DNA from: JABFSA01 sp963827515
Lineage (GTDB): Bacteria > Acidobacteriota > Vicinamibacteria > Vicinamibacterales > UBA2999
NCBI GenBank assembly: GCA_963827515.1
Contig: CAWHBF010000001.1
Location: 310,001 to 374,000 of the forward strand
Direction: 5' to 3'
Length of the DNA: 64,000 nt
The stretch's first letter is position 1. Each line of letters begins with the position of its first letter. The notes under the pieces are model-generated. The model had not been told where the DNA came from. It saw nothing but the letters and a program-made list of their open reading frames with translations, and made no database searches. Made by a program: the position numbers and the translations under genes. Below are positions 8,318 through 17,634 of the stretch, piece by piece.

Positions 8318-10300
8318 CTACGAATTCGCCGCGTGTTCCTGAAGGGCTTCCCACTGGGCGATCAGGTCGCCGACCTCCCACATGAGCGCTTTGTGGCGTC
8401 CAATTACGATACTGGCGGCTGCCGGGTCGTCGTAGAAGCCCGCGGCCCCGATCGCCGATTCCAGGGCCTTCACCTCGGCTTCGCGTTCCGCGATGCGGAT
8501 CTCCATATCGGCAATCCGTTTCCGGAGCGAGTCGTCCGCGCGCTGTTTTTTGCGTCGTTCGGCGTCATCACGCTTGCGGTCCTCGCGTGTCGTCTCCGGC
8601 GCGGGTGTGGGATGCCGCGGTTCAGCCTTTGGCGCTTTCCGCACCTGGCGCTGAGGCGGCCGCTGGACCACGGGTTCGGCGTGCTGGGGGGCGTCGGGGT
8701 GGTCCTTGTGCCAGAGAAACTCGGCGTACGTGCCAGGGTAGACGGTGCCCTCGCCGTGGCCAATCTCGATGATCTTGGTGGCCAGCTTCTCGACGAAGTA
8801 CCGATCGTGCGAGACGATGATCAGGGTGCCGCCGTAGTCTTCGAGCGCGTCGAGCAACACGTCCTTCGAATCGAGGTCGAGGTGATTCGTCGGCTCGTCG
8901 AGGAGCAGCGTGTTCGATGGGCGCAACAGCATCCGAGCCACCGCGAGCCGCGTGCGTTCGCCACCTGACAAGACGCCGGCTTTCTTGTAGACGTCGTCCC
9001 CCGAGAAGAGAAACCCCCCGAGAATGTTGCGAATCGCTGGGACCATGTTCGTGGGCGAACCGGCCGCGAGCGTTTCGTAGACCGTCAGGGCCGGATTGAG
9101 GCGGACCGCTTCGTCCTGCGCGAAATACTCCATGACGACCTGGTGGCCCACCGTGCGCGTTCCGGTGTCCGGGGCTTCTTCCCCGGAGAGCATGCGCATC
9201 AGCGTTGACTTGCCGGCTCCATTCGGACCGACGAGCGCAATGCGGTCTCCGCGTTCGATGTGTAGCCGCAGATCTCGGAAGACCACCAAGTCTCCGTAGC
9301 GCTTGTGGACGTGCGTGAGGTCGAGCACGGTCCGTCCGCTCTTTGCGCAGGCGGGAAACGTGAAATGGATCCGCTTGCGCTCGGGAGGTACCTCGATCGG
9401 AACAACCTTGTCGAGCAGCTTGATCCGGCTTTGGACCTGAGCCGCCTTGGTCGCCTGGTAGCGGAATCGATCGATGAACGCCTTGACCCGCGCCACCTCC
9501 TCGTCCTGGTCTCGCTTGGCCTGACGCAGCCGCTCGAGCATCGCATCGCGCTGCTCTATGTATCTGCTGTAGTTACCGACATAGTCGGTCAGCTTTCGCA
9601 GGTTGAGGTCGGTGATTCTCGTGACCACTGCGTCGAGGAAGTACCGATCGTGTGAGACGAGAATGACCGCGTACGGGTATGACGCGAGATAGCCTTCCAA
9701 CCAGTTGCGGGCGTCCAGGTCGAGGTGGTTCGTCGGTTCGTCGAGCAGCAGCAGGTTGGGACGCCCGAGCAGCAGCTTGGCCAGCGCGATCCGCATCTGC
9801 CAGCCCCCCGAAAAGGTGTCGGCTGGCCGATGGACCACGCTTTGGTCGAAGCCGAGCCCGCGCAGGACCGTCGCGATTCGCAGGTCCATGCTGTACCCCT
9901 CAGATAGCCTGAAGCGGTCCTGCAGGTCGCTGTATCGGGCCAGCATCGCCTCGTGTTCGGCCTCAGGTACGGAGGCGTCGCCGAGCCGGTGCTCGATCTC
10001 GTGCATCTCGTGCTTGATGTCGAGCAGCGGCTGAAACGCGCTGCTGGCCTCCTCGAACACCGTGCGACCTGAGTGTGTCAGCCCGTCCTGGGGCAAGTAG
10101 CCGATGGTGACGCCTGCCGGCATCGCGATGGTGCCCGAATCGGGCTCGTCGTGGCGCCCGAGCATCTTGAGGAGGGTGGTCTTGCCGGCGCCGTTCGGAC
10201 CGCATAGGCCGACACGATCGCCGTCATCAATTTGCCAGGTGACGTGGTCGAGTAGCACCCGGTCGCCGAACGACTTCGTGAGGTCGGAAAGCTGAATCAA
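8318..10300 (-). CDS. ABC-F family ATPase (Uup/EttA-type)
   Basis: Soluble protein with two fused ABC domains and no membrane segments, 660 residues. Domain 1 has GPNGAGKTTLLK, FSGGWQMRIALAKLL and LLLDEPTNHLD. Domain 2 has GPNGAGKSTLMR, LSGGERTRLAVARML and LLLDEPTNHLD. The linker contains GNYSRYIEQRDAML, as in ribosome-binding ABC-F factors. The C-terminal stretch of about 80 residues is a highly charged coiled coil (RKRIADMEIRIAEREAEVKAL), as in Uup. ABC-F proteins bind the ribosomal E site and relieve stalled translation or antibiotic block; which applies here is open. Translation starts at a TTG (10300) directly after an in-frame TAG, with no clear Shine-Dalgarno. Confidence 0.9.
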   Translation of the reverse strand: MIQLSDLTKSFGDRVLLDHVTWQIDDGDRVGLCGPNGAGKTTLLKMLGRHDEPDSGTIAMPAGVTIGYLPQDGLTHSGRTVFEEASSAFQPLLDIKHEMHEIEHRLGDASVPEAEHEAMLARYSDLQDRFRLSEGYSMDLRIATVLRGLGFDQSVVHRPADTFSGGWQMRIALAKLLLGRPNLLLLDEPTNHLDLDARNWLEGYLASYPYAVILVSHDRYFLDAVVTRITDLNLRKLTDYVGNYSRYIEQRDAMLERLRQAKRDQDEEVARVKAFIDRFRYQATKAAQVQSRIKLLDKVVPIEVPPERKRIHFTFPACAKSGRTVLDLTHVHKRYGDLVVFRDLRLHIERGDRIALVGPNGAGKSTLMRMLSGEEAPDTGTRTVGHQVVMEYFAQDEAVRLNPALTVYETLAAGSPTNMVPAIRNILGGFLFSGDDVYKKAGVLSGGERTRLAVARMLLRPSNTLLLDEPTNHLDLDSKDVLLDALEDYGGTLIIVSHDRYFVEKLATKIIEIGHGEGTVYPGTYAEFLWHKDHPDAPQHAEPVVQRPPQRQVRKAPKAEPRHPTPAPETTREDRKRDDAERRKKQRADDSLRKRIADMEIRIAEREAEVKALESAIGAAGFYDDPAAASIVIGRHKALMWEVGDLIAQWEALQEHAANS

Positions 10301-10324
10301 CTAGGCGGGAACGTTCAAGCGTCT

Positions 10325-10330
10325 ATTCTA
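10325..10330 (-). promoter_or_regulatory. Candidate -10 box of the ABC-F gene
   Basis: TAGAAT on the minus strand lies 24 bases upstream of the TTG start and would place the transcript start near 10318, giving a leader of about 18 nt. The same hexamer is used upstream of the ankyrin gene (40570) and accC (43029). No good -35 hexamer is seen. Confidence 0.4.
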
Positions 10331-10363
10331 ACGTTTTTGTCGCAGAGGCGCTGCCGGACCTCG

Positions 10364-10391
10364 GGAAGCATTGCCACGCCGTAGTATCTAG
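10364..10391 (+). promoter_or_regulatory. Candidate ECF-type promoter of the sigma gene
   Basis: GGAAGCA (10364-10370), a 16-bp spacer and TCTAG (10387-10391) resemble the GGAAC-N16-TCTRA pattern of group IV sigma factors. It lies about 60 bp upstream of the sigma gene start, which would fit autoregulation. The match is short and could be chance. Confidence 0.3.
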
Positions 10392-10452
10392 GTAAGACCG
10401 GCGAGGGGTCGCGGCCGTCCTACTTACTGACGGCGCCGGACACAACCTGTTC

Positions 10453-11040
10453 ATGAACTGGACCGACGAGGACCTCGTCACCCGCTCGAGGGGGGGCGAT
10501 CTCGAGAGCTTCAATCAACTCATCCTCCGATGGGAGCGCCCGATCTACGCCTTGGCGTATCGAGTCATCGGACGCGAGGAGGATGCGCGAGACGTGTGCC
10601 AGGAGACGTTCCTGCGGGCGTTCCGCGCCCTGCCGGGATTCAAGGGGCAGGCGAAGTTCTCCTCCTGGGTGTACCGGATCGCGTTGAACCTGTGCCGCGA
10701 CTGGATGCGGCGTCAGCGACGGACTCCGACGGTTCAGATGCCGGAGGGTGCCGACCCCGTGGAACTGGCGGCCGAAGGCGGGCCAGCCGAATCTATCGAG
10801 GACCTGGTGTCGCGACGAGAGTTGAGTGCGGTCGTCGCCGAGGCCATGGCCTTGCTGCCGGAGGAACAGCGCACCGCGATCGTCTTGAAGGAGTACCACG
10901 GCATGACATTCCAGGAAATCGCAGAACTCCAGGGTTGTCCGCTGAGTACCGTCAAGACGCGACTGTATCAGGGGCTTAGCGTATTGAGACGACATCTCGA
11001 AAAGACAGGAAGAACACCTCAACTGGTGAGACGCGTATGA
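10453..11040 (+). CDS. ECF (RpoE-type) RNA polymerase sigma factor
   Basis: Sigma-70 family group IV factor, 195 residues. Region 2 runs from about residue 20 to 90 (YALAYRVIGREEDARDVCQETFLRAF, then FSSWVYRIALNLCRDWMRR). Region 4 lies at about 130-185 (LPEEQRTAIVLKEYHGMTFQEIAELQGCPLSTVKTRLYQG). The ATG at 10453 gives the normal family length. Its stop overlaps the start of the anti-sigma gene (ATGA), the classical arrangement for a sigma and its inhibitor. The two exported proteins downstream suggest an envelope stress regulon. Confidence 0.93.
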   Translation: MNWTDEDLVTRSRGGDLESFNQLILRWERPIYALAYRVIGREEDARDVCQETFLRAFRALPGFKGQAKFSSWVYRIALNLCRDWMRRQRRTPTVQMPEGADPVELAAEGGPAESIEDLVSRRELSAVVAEAMALLPEEQRTAIVLKEYHGMTFQEIAELQGCPLSTVKTRLYQGLSVLRRHLEKTGRTPQLVRRV

Positions 11041-11804
11041 GTCAGATATTTCAATGCGGGGAGAACACGGCGCTCGTCGGTTATGTCTACGACGAGTGTG
11101 AAGCTTCGGAGCGCGCCGCGATCGATACCCACGTGGCGATCTGTGCCGCGTGCGCGGCCGAACTGGCGGCACTGCAGTCGACGCGCGCGTCTCTCGTGAG
11201 TTGGACGCCGCCGGAATCGAATCTGGGCTTTCAGATCGTGAGACAGCCCCAGCCGATTTTTGAGTCCCGGACGACAGATCCCCCCAAACACCAGACGTCG
11301 GAGTCTCGGCCGTGGTACGGCCGTCCAGTGCCGGCGTGGGCGCAGGCGGTCGCCGCAACGCTCATCTTTGCCGCTGGGTTGTCACTCGGCGTTGTGCGCG
11401 GCATCATGCCGACGGCGGCCACGCCCGGTACGGCGCCCGATGTAGTGTCCCAGGCGACGGCCTCGGCCACGGACCTGCAGGCGCTCGAGCGCCGGCTTCG
11501 CGCCGAGATTGCCCGGATACAGCCTGCATCGGCTGGCCTTCGCGCCGAGGCGCCAGTCGCATCCACATCCGAGGAGCAATTGTTGGCGCGCGTGCGAACC
11601 CTTATCGAGGAAAGCGAACGCCGGCAGCAGCGCGAGTTGGCCTTGCGGACCGCCCAGGTGATGAGGGATGTCGATTCGCAACGGCAGGTCGACCTGGCGC
11701 AGATTCAGAACAGTTTCGGTCAGATCGAAGGGCTGACTGGAGCTGAGGTTCGCGAACAGCGGCAGATGCTGAACTATCTGATACGGGCGTCGGAGCAGCG
11801 GTAG
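11037..11804 (+). CDS. Membrane anti-sigma factor with zinc-finger ZAS domain
   Basis: Binds and sequesters the sigma factor encoded just upstream, with which it overlaps by four bases. The N-terminal ZAS zinc-binding motif is H-x3-C-x2-C in THVAICAACAAEL (about residues 35-47). A linker leads to one membrane segment (AQAVAATLIFAAGLSLGVV, about 103-121). The remaining 130 residues are periplasmic and rich in Arg, Glu and Gln with heptad spacing, probably a coiled coil. That long periplasmic part is larger than in typical RseA-like proteins and may be the sensor or a cleavage site. 255 residues. Confidence 0.88.
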   Translation: MSQIFQCGENTALVGYVYDECEASERAAIDTHVAICAACAAELAALQSTRASLVSWTPPESNLGFQIVRQPQPIFESRTTDPPKHQTSESRPWYGRPVPAWAQAVAATLIFAAGLSLGVVRGIMPTAATPGTAPDVVSQATASATDLQALERRLRAEIARIQPASAGLRAEAPVASTSEEQLLARVRTLIEESERRQQRELALRTAQVMRDVDSQRQVDLAQIQNSFGQIEGLTGAEVREQRQMLNYLIRASEQR

Positions 11805-11860
11805 CGGGCGTCTGAGCCGAGCCTTGGACGTGCGTCGCCAGCAAGCATGAAGGAGTGAAC

Positions 11861-12715
11861 GTGTTGAGAACGTGGATCGTCGGCTTCATCGTGACGGTCG
11901 GGATGACGGGCGCCGTGTCGGCACAGGCCGTGCCACAGGCCGCCAATGTCGCCAATGTCGAGGATGTCAGAGCCCGCCAGAGAATCTACATGATGGAGGG
12001 CGTGCTGGAGCGAGCCGTGCAGCTCGGCGTCGACAACCTTCGGCGCCGCGTTCGCGCCGTGATGCCGGACGATGCGTTGCTTCAGGGAGGGGTGGCGCAG
12101 GTGCGCGGGTTCCCCCTGGAGGGCTACGGCGTATTCTTCGACGTCGAAGTGCCCGCGCTGCGGCGGAGTCTCGCGTGGTCGATGCGGACGATGCACGACA
12201 CGGGGATGGCTCTCGCACGTGACTTGGCGCGGATACGCAGCTTGGTGGATTCCATCGCCGATCCCAGGGCCCAGGAGGAATTCGATCGCACCCTTCGCCG
12301 GATTCAGCAGCAGATAGGCCCCACTCCGGCTGTTCGGGGTGCCCAATTGGCGACGACTGGTGTCACCGCGGTCTCGGCGCAGTCGGTGGCAGCCTCCGAT
12401 CGACCGGCAGAACCTGCCGCCGGCCCGGAAGTCGATCAGGTGCTGCTGAACGACCCCAATGAGGCGTACACGCAGGAGGTCAGGGCGGCGGTGATCGACG
12501 CGATGATCGAGAACAGCGCGCAGCTGGGGCTCGGCGACAACGAGTGGCTGACGGTCGCTGCACGGGACAACGCCCCCACCGGTCCCTTCATGTCCGGGGA
12601 TCCCAACGCGGTGACGCTCGTGCTCAGGGTCAAGGGGGCCGACTTGAGTGAGTTCCGAGCGGGACGTCTCACGCTCGAACAGGTCAGGTCGCGGGTCGAG
12701 GTGAACGAGTTCTGA
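11861..12715 (+). CDS. Exported protein of unknown function
   Basis: No family recognised. An N-terminal signal peptide (hydrophobic to residue 20, with SAQA as the likely cleavage site) directs it to the periplasm. The body has a helical segment with many Arg and Gln residues (LARDLARIRSLVDSIADPRAQEEFDRTLRRIQ), an Ala/Pro-rich linker and a second folded part ending in a DLSEFRAGRLTLEQVRSRVEV segment. The open frame reaches a GTG at 11855, but the Shine-Dalgarno AAGGAG at 11850-11855 points to the next GTG at 11861, five bases downstream. It is the third gene of the sigma/anti-sigma operon and may be part of the stress response. About 284 residues. Confidence 0.75.
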   Translation: MLRTWIVGFIVTVGMTGAVSAQAVPQAANVANVEDVRARQRIYMMEGVLERAVQLGVDNLRRRVRAVMPDDALLQGGVAQVRGFPLEGYGVFFDVEVPALRRSLAWSMRTMHDTGMALARDLARIRSLVDSIADPRAQEEFDRTLRRIQQQIGPTPAVRGAQLATTGVTAVSAQSVAASDRPAEPAAGPEVDQVLLNDPNEAYTQEVRAAVIDAMIENSAQLGLGDNEWLTVAARDNAPTGPFMSGDPNAVTLVLRVKGADLSEFRAGRLTLEQVRSRVEVNEF

Positions 12716-12730
12716 GATGTGTACACACTC

Positions 12731-13258
12731 ATGGCACGAGTCTCCATGGCACGACGACTGGCGCTCCCGGTGCTCGCGGCGTTCTTGCTGATCGGCTGCG
12801 AGTCACGAGAGGTCGAGAAGGACCTCAAGATTGTCGAGGTGCGCACGGGTTGGTTCGACCTCGGGGTCGTCGGAGGGATGAACAAGCTCGTGCCGAGCAT
12901 CTCACTGGAACTCGAGAACGTGTCGGCTCGCGACATTGAGAGCGTGCAGCTGAACGCAGTGTTCAAGCGAGTGGATGAGGAGGACATGGCATGGGGCGAA
13001 CACTTCATTCGCGCGATCGATCAGAGCGGCTTGGCCGCGGGCTCCAAGACCAAGGGCATCGTCCTGCGATCCACACTCGGCTACACCGGTGTCCAGGCAC
13101 GAGGGACGATGTTGCAGAATCGTGAGTTCGTCGATGCCAAGGTCGAGGTCTTCGGCAAGCACGGGTCCAGGACCTGGGTGAAGATGGGCGAGTTTCCAAT
13201 CGAGCGACAACTGCTAACGGCCTCGACGATTTCGTCAGAGGCGATCTCTCCAAACTAA
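12731..13258 (+). CDS. Putative lipoprotein of the ECF operon
   Basis: A short exported protein with a signal peptide that ends in a lipobox-like LLIGC, so it is probably lipid-anchored. The mature part has alternating hydrophobic strands (SISLELENVSARDIESVQLNAVF, then TKGIVLRSTLGY) and looks like a single beta-sandwich domain, similar in style to FxLYD or late-embryogenesis-like folds. The frame opens at GTG 12719; ATGs at 12731 and 12746 are equally possible, because all give the same lipobox. It follows the previous gene by only a few bases, so it is probably the last member of the sigma operon. Function unknown. Confidence 0.72.
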   Translation: MARVSMARRLALPVLAAFLLIGCESREVEKDLKIVEVRTGWFDLGVVGGMNKLVPSISLELENVSARDIESVQLNAVFKRVDEEDMAWGEHFIRAIDQSGLAAGSKTKGIVLRSTLGYTGVQARGTMLQNREFVDAKVEVFGKHGSRTWVKMGEFPIERQLLTASTISSEAISPN

Positions 13259-13273
13259 TAGCCGCGCTACGCA

Positions 13274-13279
13274 TATAAT
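13274..13279 (+). promoter_or_regulatory. Perfect -10 box placed for a leaderless transcript
   Basis: TATAAT at 13274-13279 is followed by six bases and then the GTG start of the permease gene at 13286. With the usual -7 position for the last base of the box, transcription would begin exactly on the start codon. No Shine-Dalgarno precedes the GTG, which agrees with leaderless initiation. No clear -35 hexamer. Confidence 0.6.
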
Positions 13280-13285
13280 CCCCGC

Positions 13286-14698
13286 GTGGCGACCATCATA
13301 TCGACAGCTGCTCCTGCTGCTCCTGCGCTTGAACGCCGTCTCGGTCCGTTGGACGGCGCCGCCATCATCGTCTCCAACGTCATCGGCGCGGGCATCCTGT
13401 TCACTCCGCCCGTGATCGCGGCGGGGGTGCAGGGCGGGCTGATGTACCTGTCGGTGTGGCTCGCCGGCGGGCTGCTCGCCTTCGCCGGCGCGATGGCGTA
13501 CGCCGAACTGGCCGCGCTGCGTCCGCGTGCCGGCGGCGAGTACGTGTACCTGCGCGACGCGTTCGGCCCGCTCGCCGCGTTCCTGACCGGCTGGACGTCG
13601 TTTGTCGCCGGCTTCTCCGGCGCCATCGCCGCCGTCGCGCTCGTGCTGCCCTTCTATCTGGCCCGGTTCGCGCCGGCGGCTGGGAACACGACGCCGTTCT
13701 TCTCGATTCCGATCGTCCCGGGCGCCATCGCGCTCTCCTTCTCGGCGCAGACGGTGATCGCTCTCGCGCTGATCTGGGGATTGGCCTTCGTCCACCTGCG
13801 CGGCGTCGGCCCGGGCCGGTTCGTCAGCAACCTGCTCGCCACGCTGAAGGTGCTCGCCTTCGTGCTGTTTATTGCGTGGGGCTTCGGCGTCGGCACCGGC
13901 AATGCCGCGAACATCGCGGAGACGGCGGCGCCGGTAACCGGCGCCGGCTGGTTCCTTGCGCTGCTGGCGGTAGGCTTCACCTACTCGGGCTGGAACGCGG
14001 CGGCGTACATGGCCGAAGAGATACGGGATCCGGGCCGCAACGTGCCGCGTGCGCTCGCGCTGGGCACGGGCGCGGTCGTTGCCATCTACCTGCTGATGAA
14101 CGCCCTGTACCTCTACGTGGTGCCGGTCGCCGAGCTCGCGACACTCGAGGGCAGCGTGCTCGACATCGTCGCCGATCGCTTGATCGGGCCGATGGCCGGC
14201 AACATCATGGGCATCGTCGGCATCATCAGCCTGGCGGCCAGCGTCAACGCGATGACCTTTGCCGGTCCGCGCGTCTACTTCGCGATGGCGCGCGACGGTC
14301 TATTCTTCACGCGCGCAGCCTCGGTGCACGCGACCTACAAGACGCCGGCGTTTTCGATTCTGGCGCAGACGGCGTGGGCGTCGCTGCTCGTGCTCACCGC
14401 GCAGGCCGACAGGCTCATCAACTACACGGGCTTTGCGATCTGGCTCTTCTCTGGGCTGGCCGTGGCGGCACTGTTCGTGCTGCGGCGGCGCGAGCCGAAC
14501 GCCCATCGTCCGTTCCGCACGTGGGGCTACCCAGTCGTCCCCGCGCTCTACGCGCTGGTCGCCGCAATCGTGATCGTGAACGGGTTGATCCGCGATCCCG
14601 GACCGACCGGCGCCGGCGTGCTAGTGATCCTCGCGGGCATCCCGTTCTATCTGATATTCACCCGCGCTACTCCGGCCTCAGGTCTTCACGATACGTAA
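13286..14698 (+). CDS. APC-family amino acid permease
   Basis: Inner-membrane transporter of 470 residues with about 12 predicted membrane helices. The first helix carries the substrate-site glycines of this superfamily (NVIGAGILFTPP, about residues 28-39). The signature AYAELAALRPRAGGEYVYLRDAFG follows, then the helix 6-like segment AVGFTYSGWNAAAYMAEEIRDPGRNVPRAL. Substrate is probably a neutral or cationic amino acid, but this cannot be fixed from sequence. Third codon positions are even richer in G/C than in its neighbours, which may hint at a separate origin. It starts at GTG 13286 and overlaps the convergent PEGA gene by 32 bp. Confidence 0.9.
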   Translation: MATIISTAAPAAPALERRLGPLDGAAIIVSNVIGAGILFTPPVIAAGVQGGLMYLSVWLAGGLLAFAGAMAYAELAALRPRAGGEYVYLRDAFGPLAAFLTGWTSFVAGFSGAIAAVALVLPFYLARFAPAAGNTTPFFSIPIVPGAIALSFSAQTVIALALIWGLAFVHLRGVGPGRFVSNLLATLKVLAFVLFIAWGFGVGTGNAANIAETAAPVTGAGWFLALLAVGFTYSGWNAAAYMAEEIRDPGRNVPRALALGTGAVVAIYLLMNALYLYVVPVAELATLEGSVLDIVADRLIGPMAGNIMGIVGIISLAASVNAMTFAGPRVYFAMARDGLFFTRAASVHATYKTPAFSILAQTAWASLLVLTAQADRLINYTGFAIWLFSGLAVAALFVLRRREPNAHRPFRTWGYPVVPALYALVAAIVIVNGLIRDPGPTGAGVLVILAGIPFYLIFTRATPASGLHDT

Positions 14699-15413
14699 TC
14701 TTCTGAGTCGGCGTGATCCGCACATCGAACTCGATCGTCTCGTAGCCCGGCGCCTGGAGGCGGATCGAATACGACCCAGACTCCAGCTTCAACGACTGGA
14801 ACGTGCCATCGTAGTCGTCCACCGTGCCGGCGTAACCACCATCGACGAAGACCTGTGCGGTCCGCGGAGAAACCTGCAACCGCAGTTCGCCGATGTCGTA
14901 CGCGTGACCGTAGACCACAGGGGACGCATAGTAACCGGGCCAACCGAAGTAGCCGCCATAGTAGCCATAGTGACTGCCGTAGTAGACGCCGAAACTCGGG
15001 CCGAAGTAGCCGAAGCCAGGTCCGTAGTAGAAGCGAGGTCCGTAGTACAGGTAACCAGACCCGTACACACCCCGACGGGACGGGAGGTATCGACCCGAGT
15101 AGGCATACCGATACGGATAGCTGTTGGAGACCACGCGGGGAGCGACCACCACGCGACGGCTGTCGTAGTCCCGGTCACGCACACCCGCCCGTACTGCTGG
15201 AGCACGTCCGGCCCCCCTCGCGTCCCCCTGCCGGCCTGGGTTGCCGGCGCCGCCTCCCCCGCGCGGCTGCGCCACGGCCGGAGGCGCCTGCACGGGCTGC
15301 ACGTCGACAGCTGATTCCTGCGTCAGCACGTGAGACTCCTCTTGCGCGGACACCTGAGGCGCTGCGAACAGGATTCCAACCAGAGACCAGGACATCAAAT
15401 AGAGGCGGGGCAT
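14667..15413 (-). CDS. Secreted PEGA-domain protein with Tyr/Gly-rich region
   Basis: Signal peptide at 1-23 (ending QVSAQ), a Pro/Gly/Arg-rich low-complexity stretch, then a segment of about 60 residues dominated by Tyr, Gly and Phe (YYGPRFYYGPGFGYFGPSFG and similar). It ends in a PEGA domain at about 173-248 (LRLQVSPRTAQVFVDGGYAGTVDDYDG). PEGA domains are found in surface-layer and other exported proteins. The Tyr/Gly section could be a flexible or self-associating linker. Start ATG at 15413 is supported by GGAG seven bases upstream. The gene is convergent with the permease, sharing 32 bp of 3' end. 248 residues. Confidence 0.82.
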   Translation of the reverse strand: MPRLYLMSWSLVGILFAAPQVSAQEESHVLTQESAVDVQPVQAPPAVAQPRGGGGAGNPGRQGDARGAGRAPAVRAGVRDRDYDSRRVVVAPRVVSNSYPYRYAYSGRYLPSRRGVYGSGYLYYGPRFYYGPGFGYFGPSFGVYYGSHYGYYGGYFGWPGYYASPVVYGHAYDIGELRLQVSPRTAQVFVDGGYAGTVDDYDGTFQSLKLESGSYSIRLQAPGYETIEFDVRITPTQKITYREDLRPE

Positions 15414-15575
15414 ACGGGGTCTCCTTCCGTGACAGTTCGCAGCAACAGCGTTGCCATTCGGCCACTACGGGATTTTCCCTCAGATCGGACCGTCTGCGCT
15501 CAGGTCCGTCCTCTCCTGGTGTCATCGAGAAGGGTCATTTGTGACCGGCGCTTCGTGCGGGGACCGTCTCCAAGG

Positions 15576-15581
15576 CATACT
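15576..15581 (+). promoter_or_regulatory. Candidate -10 box of hslV, leaderless geometry
   Basis: CATACT (four of six matches to TATAAT) ends six bases before the GTG start of hslV, so the predicted transcript start falls exactly on the start codon. There is no Shine-Dalgarno upstream of the GTG. The same spacing occurs at the permease gene. Confidence 0.4.
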
Positions 15582-15587
15582 GGCAGA

Positions 15588-16115
15588 GTGATTCACGGGA
15601 CGACCATTCTCGCGGTCCGCCACCAGGACAGGACCTGCCTCGCCGGCGATGGTCAGGTCACGTTCGGCGCGACGGTGCTGAAGCACGGGGCGCGCAAAAT
15701 CAGGCGCCTGTACAACCAGTCGATCCTGGCCGGGTTCGCCGGTTCCGCGGCCGACTCATTCGCGTTGTTCTCGCGGTTCGAGTCGAAACTCGAACAGTAT
15801 CGTGGCAACCTCGAGCGTTCCGCCGTCGAGCTCGCGCGCGACTGGCGAACCGATCGCCTGCTTCGCCGGCTCGAGGCCATGATGATCGTGGCCGACCGAT
15901 CGTCGACCTTTCTTCTATCTGGCACGGGCGACCTGATTGAGCCCGACGACGGCATCGTTGCCGTTGGCTCTGGCGGGCCGTTTGCGCTCGCTGCTGCCCG
16001 GGCACTGGCACGGCACAGTCAGCTGAACGCCCGTCAGATCGCGGAGGAGGCGATGGCCATCGCCGGGGGCATCTGTATCTACACGAATTCGCATCTGACC
16101 GTCGAAGAGCTCTAG
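15588..16115 (+). CDS. hslV: ATP-dependent protease subunit HslV (ClpQ)
   Basis: Proteolytic double-hexamer partner of HslU, a proteasome-like N-terminal nucleophile hydrolase. The frame is open further upstream, but homology begins at GTG 15588 (MIHG then TTILAVRHQD). Thr5 is the expected catalytic residue after removal of the short propeptide. Further family marks are LAGDGQVTFG, KIRRLYN, LAGFAGSAADSFALF, ELARDWRTDR, AVGSGGPFALAAARAL and ICIYTN. The length of 175 residues is normal. hslU follows four bases later, so the two are an operon. Confidence 0.95.
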   Translation: MIHGTTILAVRHQDRTCLAGDGQVTFGATVLKHGARKIRRLYNQSILAGFAGSAADSFALFSRFESKLEQYRGNLERSAVELARDWRTDRLLRRLEAMMIVADRSSTFLLSGTGDLIEPDDGIVAVGSGGPFALAAARALARHSQLNARQIAEEAMAIAGGICIYTNSHLTVEEL

Positions 16116-16118
16116 GGC

Positions 16119-17507
<1,389 letters not shown>

Positions 17508-17634
17508 CGCGGTAAGATACTCGTGCGGCCGACGCACAATCTCGTGGTGAGTGATCCCTGTTGCTACAGGAATGTGCCCATCGCTGACCGCTCGTCGCGA
17601 TGTAATCCGCACACTGTCGGAGATGTAGACACTG

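Noticed and set aside
15330..15587. Upstream extension of the hslV frame
   Set aside because: It lies mostly over the promoter and start of the PEGA gene, and HslV homology with its catalytic Thr begins only at 15588.
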